A stretch of DNA of 64,000 nt. It comes from Epiperipatus broadwayi (lineage: Eukaryota > Onychophora > Udeonychophora > Euonychophora > Peripatidae). The position numbers were made by a program, and so were the translations under genes. Positions 58,330 to 64,000 of this stretch are shown here, in pieces (the first letter of the stretch is position 1; each line of letters begins with the position of its first letter). The stretch spans positions 13,678,348-13,742,347 of the forward strand of contig JAQFVV010006203.1 of assembly GCA_028023455.1 (NCBI GenBank), read 5' to 3'. The notes below the pieces were generated by a model. The model did not search any database, was not told the origin of the DNA, and saw only the letters and a program-made list of their open reading frames with translations.

Positions 58330-60720
58330 GAAAGCAATATATTTTTTCTCCATTCCTCGTGTATTCACGCAACTAAGTTATCCATTGATGTGAAGCAGCA
58401 GAAGAAACCAGTGGGGATTTGTTTCCAGACCCAGGATCTCAGCTCCTGAAGGTAATTAAGCTGATTAGGGATCAAACAGATGGCCCCAGGCTTATTATAA
58501 TTTATATGCGCCTCAAGGACTCGCAGAACTAAAGGTTTGCCAGAATTAGATAAATAACGATTTAATTAGTCATCGTGAGGATATTAACATTATATTGATT
58601 CGAAGTTGAAATAAGCAAATAGTTTATACTTTGTGGCTAATTATGAATCAAAAGCCGTTTAATGAATAGATATTAAAATAATATATATTTGCTTTATTTG
58701 TTTTTAGCTTTGTGTGCTTGTGCGTGTTAGCGCATTTTATATATTTTTTGATTATATTGATTCATTATTATAACCTCTGTATAGTGTAACTATATGTGTA
58801 TAAATTATTAGAATATTATTGTCCTATATTAAAATTAAATATAAAATTGGTCCGCAGTGGGGTTATTTGCTTATTTGAGAAACAGAATAATTTTAAAAAT
58901 CGCATATTAGTTTTAATCGAGATAAAGTTAAGATCAAGACATAGCAAATACTTTAAAACTTCAAAAAGGGAATTAAGGGAGTTAATAATAAACTCCTTTC
59001 TGCAATCCCATTTTATGTTACTCAAAATAAAATAATTATGTGGACAGAGAGGGGTCACTACTATCTAATACAGATTAGATGTATATATTATGGTAGAGAC
59101 TACTAATTTGTCAGAGCCATCAGAGAGAATAATGGATGAGTAAATAGAATTGATTAGGAATTTGAGTAAAGTTAAAGGAAGAGTAGGAATAGTTGGATTA
59201 TTACCAAGATTTGACAAGAGGTATGTGTTAGATACCGCATGTTCTATAAATGAGAGATTGAAAAAATTGTGTGAGAGAAGTGATATCATGTTTGTAGATG
59301 TGTGGGATTTTTTTATTGGAAAGAGAGGGTTGTGTGGTAAAGATGGATTATACTTAGAAAAACAAGGAAGGGTAGTTTTAGGGAGTTTGATCTATAATGA
59401 ATATAGTTCGGGAAACTTATAAAGGGGGGTGGGATTTTAAGTAGCAGTGTTATCAGAAAAAAAAAGAATGGACAGGATATAAGAAATAATCAAAGGGTAG
59501 CTGATTTAGATATAAATGTAGATGTGGAGAGGGAATGGTCTTAAAATTAATGGTAAACAAATTATTTATAAATGTAATGGAGAAGTAAGAGTCAAAGGAA
59601 ATTTATAAAAGAGTAGCTATGGAAGAAGAAATTGTTAAAAGTGGGTATTTGAATATGCAAGGTAGTAGGAGACCAGAAAAGTAGCTGGAATTAAACAAAG
59701 CAATTAAAAATGAAGAGCTAGAGATAACAGTAGTGGAAAATACATCTAAGACAAAAAGAAGAACCTATTCTGGAAGACTTGGTTTGGCAGGATATAAATA
59801 GAAGAGAAAAAGAAAAAAAGTGTGATGGTATAGGAATTATGTCAAAAAAATATTTAAATATTGTTAAATGTCAAGAACATTTGTGGTTTGAGATAAGATT
59901 AGGAAGACAAGAATGGATGGTGGCTATAGTGTATATAGCCACTGGAGATAGTCCAACTATAATGGAGTGGAACAGTAACATATATGAATGCCTAGTCAAG
60001 GATATACAGAGTTTCAAAGAAAAGGGAAAAGAGGATAATGGTTATAGGAGATATGAATGGGCATATTGAAGAAATTGATGTTGTAGGTAATAAGAATGGA
60101 CAACTTTTAAAGAATTTTTGTCAGAGAATGAATTTGAGCATTCAAAATTTATCAAATATTTATGAGGGGTAATACATATGGTCTAGAAATAATATATTCC
60201 ACACAGTAAATTAAGTATTAGTAGAGAACAAGAGAATGAATAAAGTACGGAAAATTAAGGTGTTTGATAATGAAGAGAGAGTATATAATAGTGATCATAA
60301 CTTCTTTATAATAGAAATGATTAGTAATGTGGTGGAAAACAGTAATAAAAACAGAAAGGATAGTGAAAGATGTGGATAGAGAGTGAATGACAAGAATAAG
60401 TTAGAAAAGTATAAAATAAAAGTTGAAGAAACTATGGAAGATTTGGCAAATAGTTTTCGGTAACAATATTCAGAAGAATAAAAGAAATAGGAAAGTGAGA
60501 GTTAGTAAAAGTATAAAAGGGAGGGGGAAAGCATACAGAGAATATAAGTGTGCTATTAAAAACAAAGAAAATGAAAAAGTTGTTAATGCTAAATGGGCAA
60601 GTACTTAGAAAAAAAGAAGTTGGCTAAAATAGATAATTATGGATAGAGAATGAAATTGAATAGTAAATTGTTGGAGGATCTTAATAAAAGTGTTAAAAAT
60701 AAAATAAAAAATAAGAACTT
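58330..60720 (+). pseudogene. LINE relic with esterase-like ORF1 and endonuclease, sense strand
   Basis: A 5' leader of higher GC (about 58340-58540) precedes an ORF1 remnant. At 59150-59422 it reads KVKGRVGIVGLLPRFDKRY, then SINERLKKLCERSDIMFVDVWDFF and KDGLYLEKQGRVVLG, the C-terminal half of an SGNH/GDSL esterase of the kind found in CR1-like ORF1 proteins. ORF2 endonuclease follows: WFEIRLGRQEWMVAIVYIA (59779-60030), then after a one-base shift MVIGDMNGHIEE (about 60038-60075) and later SDHNFFIIEM (about 60290-60320), the conserved SDH motif. A coiled, basic stretch follows to about 60720, where similarity stops before reverse transcriptase. It is too broken to be active. Confidence 0.7.
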
Positions 60721-60899
60721 CATATTCATAACTTTTGGATTTACAGTATGTTTTTGATTGTGCCATCCTTACCAATTTAAAAGATAATTTATAGAATGTA
60801 ATTAATGTTTTCAATGCAATATTAAAAAAAACTGATGGAAGAAAAAAATTTGTGATTTTTAACTTAGAGAAGAGAATATATTAGTAGATTTTTAGATAG

Positions 60900-61130
60900 A
60901 AAGGGGATTTGAATGTTGAGATGCTTCACAGGTTTCAATATGCTGCTGCTTTTATCAAGATAAGAGATAGGATATTTCATCACAGCAAAGTAACTGCAGC
61001 AACTGAATTACTTTATATAGGGATATTATTTTATCTAACTTATTGTATGGAAGTGAATCTTGGACATTTATCAAATTAACATAGGACCATTAGAAAAATT
61101 TCATTTAAGCATATTTTATAAAATTTTATG
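60900..61130 (+). pseudogene. LINE 3' fragment (LYGSETW-type C-terminus)
   Basis: LLYGSESWTFIK-like sequence at about 61039-61075 matches the YGxETWT block near the C-terminus of many LINE reverse transcriptases. The upstream part, about 60915-61035, is consistent with the preceding region but heavily shifted. It may be the 3' remainder of the LINE that precedes it or a separate insertion. Confidence 0.4.
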
Positions 61131-61910
61131 ATTGCTATGATTATAAGACCCATTCAATATATTCTTCAATTTGCTAAATGTAATACTATATAATCCATTA
61201 TTATAAAATCACGTCTTTGTTGGATTTTATATGTGAAATGAATGAATAATACAAAACTTTTAAAAAATATATTATATACTGAACTTTGAGCATGGTTTTA
61301 TATTTTAAAGATTATCTTGAAAACATTGTTAAAAAAAAATACAATATTTTCTTCAGGAAGATGTAGGTGAGAATAGAATACAGTGGAGAATTACTGTTAA
61401 ACATGATGTTGTAGTCTTTCAGAAAGATTTGCTGCTGCAGGATTAAAAAATAGTATTACAAAATATTAAATAGACAGAATAACAGGCTACAGTATTATAT
61501 GTGTGAATGTATTTCTGTTATGAATTGGTTTATGTAATCATTGCAAAACTCATTTCTAGTCTTTTTGTTGTTGTCTTTCTATTGGGTAGGGTTGGATGAA
61601 ATTTTTTGTCTGTTTTGTGAGCTCAGGTATTTGAAATGGATTTTTTTTTTTAGTTCCTTGATGAGACCAGAGCAAATTTAAGCTCTAGATCCAGTTGCCA
61701 TAAACTGAATTATGATTATGATGTGAAAACATCCAAATGCATTAGATATTTTATTTAAGCTACTACCAAATATAACTTCATAGATTAATACACAAAATTT
61801 CTGAAAACACTTTCATTTATTGCTAGATTTTATTATATATTTTATATATGTATATGTAAAAATATACTCTTATTTTTCTGCTTTGCTTTCTTTGCATTTC
61901 TTCATATATT
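61131..61910 (+). other. HPS4 intron 6: unassigned
   Basis: AT-rich, no supported feature. Confidence 0.5.
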
Positions 61911-62168
61911 CATACATATTGCTTATAATAACTTCTTTCATAAACACTTTAATGCAAAAAAAATTTTAATAAAACTTCTTTATTTTCCTGATAGTTTCAA
62001 CTGTCCAGCAGTCTTCATCAGAGCTTTTTTCAAAAAGCAGAGGAAGTTTGAAAACGCTTTGATGAAGACTGCTGGACAGTCAAAACTCAGGAAAATAAAG
62101 AAGTTTTATTTAAAATGAATTTTGCATTAAAGTGTATATGAAAGAAGTTATTATAAGCAATATATATG
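61911..62168. mobile_element. Hairpin MITE with about 110-bp inverted arms
   Basis: The left arm (about 61911-62027) and right arm (about 62055-62168) are near complements: CATATTGCTTATAATAACTTCTTTCAT outside, AAAACTTCTTTATTTTCCTGA in the middle, and ACTGTCCAGCAGTCTTCATCAGAGC inside. The loop is about 25-30 bp, with a few mismatches and one small indel per arm. There is no coding capacity. A weak relative of the inner core occurs at about 39478. Confidence 0.88.
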
Positions 62169-63389
62169 TAGAAATCTTGTGGAAGTAGTATTTTAAAAGC
62201 AAACACAAAAAAAATGAAGTTACTTTCCTCTTATGAAATTTTTCTACAATAAATAATTCCATTGATAATGTATCTGTCACTAAAATATTTTTTATTCTGG
62301 AGTCTCTATAATTTTTTTTTTACATTTTCATATTTGTTTCTATTATGTTCAGACCTCACATTAATCAGAAACCTGTTATGGATCTGTTTAAATTGATCTT
62401 CATAGATCCATGGAAAAAATAACTTATAATGTTAAACATTGGCAGACTTTATGATTCCTCAGTCTAATTTTGTAATATAAAAAATTTAATATTCTAAAAT
62501 TAATAAATGAGATTTGGTATCGATGATACTTAAATGATCCAAAATATCTTTTCAAGAATATTATTGCACAAATATGGGCAGATGAAATCTTTGAATTTGA
62601 TAAATTTCAAATATGAGAAAGTGAATGAATAACAAAATATTTTTATTTCCTCTTTATCACTTCTTCGTACTTTTTTTTTTTTTATCCAAAACATTGAAAA
62701 TATGTTAGTGGATTTTTTTTTGTAATTTTAGCTTATTATTACTGTATGTTTTTTTTTTGTATGTGATATTATCCTTTCATATTGACTGTGTTTGGTTCCA
62801 AGCCTTCCCATAGATATTTAAAACCATGGATAATAGCAAATTATATTTAATGTATTGTTAAATTTGTATTGACATTTCTATGATACTATTTAATTTTAAA
62901 ATGTACACATTAAGACATCAACAAAATTAATTAATACAAAATAATAATAATGCAGTTATGAAAAAAATGATATAGTAATAAACCACTAGGAAGGGAAACA
63001 CAACTATGTGATTGTCTAAGTGTGTGGGGATTGTACTAGATGAAATAATTATTGTATTATTTATAACAATGCTTATATAAGAGGGCCTGCTGCATATGAG
63101 ATTTATAAATGTCTAAATTTTTTTATTTAATATTTTTTAAAACTATAGATAATGAATCATAGATGCAGGGAGAGTCTTATGTATTCATTTTTTATTACTT
63201 ATCATTTTAAATAATTTTTTTTAATAAAAAAAAAGCTATAGTAATCTAAATATGATATCTGTCTCTCAAACAGTATTCTAGAATTTAATATTACTTAGAA
63301 ATTTTGAAGTCATTTTATTATTGTACATTGATATTGAAGTGATTTTTATAAAATTGTTATTTATATTTCAAATTATTATTTTGTTGCAG
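62169..63389 (+). other. HPS4 intron 6, last part: no gene
   Basis: AT-rich with T-tracts. A second T-rich stretch before 63380 serves as the polypyrimidine tract of exon G. Confidence 0.5.
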
Positions 63390-63461
63390 TGGAAAGCTGG
63401 TATGTCTACTCTCGAAGGTTTAGAAAAAGATATTAAAAAATGTCCAAATGTGGAAGAAGAG
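63390..63461 (+). CDS. HPS4: HPS4 homologue, exon G (third longin region)
   Basis: The acceptor is TTTGTTGCAG before 63390 and the donor is GTAATT at 63462. It has 24 codons in phase 0 at both ends, joining exon F exactly. The product contains KAGMSTLEGLEKDIKKC, which parallels the vertebrate HPS4 helix HSSLASLNGLEVHLKE directly after the strand encoded by the end of exon F. This is the last exon in the window. The remaining C-terminal coding sequence (the YNFTHYD-type segment in vertebrates) is not found before 64000. Confidence 0.92.
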
Positions 63462-64000
63462 GTAATTAGTAAAAGTTATTTTAAATTCTGCAATATAAGT
63501 TTTTATAATATTGTATTGTACAACTTGCATTGTCAATTTAGAAATTAAATTACTAAATTCTCGAGTAGAATTTTTTTTTCTTTTGAAATATCTAATTGAT
63601 TATTTTAGATAATGTGTGTTGAATAAATTTTTTTTTTTTGAGAGAGAGAGAGAATAATAAAAAAAAATGAATGAAAAGAGAACATAAAACTATTTTGGTT
63701 AAGATAAGAAAACAAATTCTTATTATGAAGCAATTAGCAGTACATAACAAAAGAGAAAACACATACAACAACATTTCTTCCATAATTAAAGATGGCCACC
63801 CAAAGAAAAAGAAAAGAATGATTTTGAAGACAAATTTACGTCAAATGCTACTTTAAAAAGAAAAATCATACCTTGCATCATTACTGAATCTTCATTCCTA
63901 AAGTGAAGCAGTGCAAGATAAAAAGTTTAATTGTTAGAGAATCCATGGGAATTATACAAAACTACTCTCACTAGTATGTTAAATCATATTAAGATGTGCG
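63462..64000 (+). other. HPS4 intron 7, start: no gene
   Basis: AT-rich with a (GA)n run at about 63640-63653. The open frame at 63671-63856 is lysine-rich noise without splice context or family similarity. Confidence 0.5.

Noticed and set aside
63671-63856. Open frame rich in K/R after exon G
   Set aside because: A-rich composition explains it; no splice signals or similarity to the HPS4 C-terminus.
1-64000. CRISPR arrays, bacterial operons, prophage
   Set aside because: No regularly spaced repeats, ribosome-binding sites or dense coding. The window is intronic animal DNA.

Overview
This window is animal nuclear DNA. It is very AT-rich and has long introns with GT..AG borders, many microsatellites, and several classes of animal transposon: Ty3/Gypsy, RTE-like and other LINEs, a Penelope-like relic, hAT, a TTAA-flanked MITE, and tRNA-like SINE heads. 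There is no sign of bacterial gene organisation. Base composition and repeat mix point to an invertebrate; I cannot name the phylum from sequence alone.

One host gene runs through the whole window on the + strand: seven internal exons of a Hermansky-Pudlak syndrome 4 (HPS4) homologue, at 7-117, 23040-23183, 28218-28312, 30884-30953, 39311-39344, 53957-54450 and 63390-63461. The exon phases join without conflict (0/0, 0/0, 0/2, 2/0, 0/1, 1/0, 0/0), giving 1020 nt or 340 codons. Both ends of the gene lie outside the window. HPS4 pairs with HPS1 in BLOC-3, the guanine nucleotide exchange factor for Rab32/Rab38 in lysosome-related organelle biogenesis.

Everything else is intron, largely built from mobile elements. 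Intron 1 (118-23039) holds a head-to-head pair of old foldback repeats (553-1255), a complete but decayed Gypsy element with 5-bp target duplications (2721-7304), a full-length antisense RTE LINE with a 14-bp target duplication (11399-14710), a Penelope-like relic (15480-16170), a palindromic element (16703-17096) and a SINE head (19905-19990). The introns from 23184 to 39310 hold three more foldback copies, another SINE head and a second Gypsy 3' end. The intron at 39345-53956 holds a decayed antisense LINE, a set of foldback repeats including a nearly perfect 358-bp hairpin, an RTE 3' fragment and a TTAA-flanked MITE. The intron at 54451-63389 holds a second RTE copy split by a hAT-like MITE, a LINE with an esterase-like ORF1, and a hairpin MITE.

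The least familiar item is the foldback family. Its copies share outer termini but have palindromic interiors of different lengths, and it has a 449-466 bp unit that occurs in both direct and inverted arrangement. I do not recognise this family.
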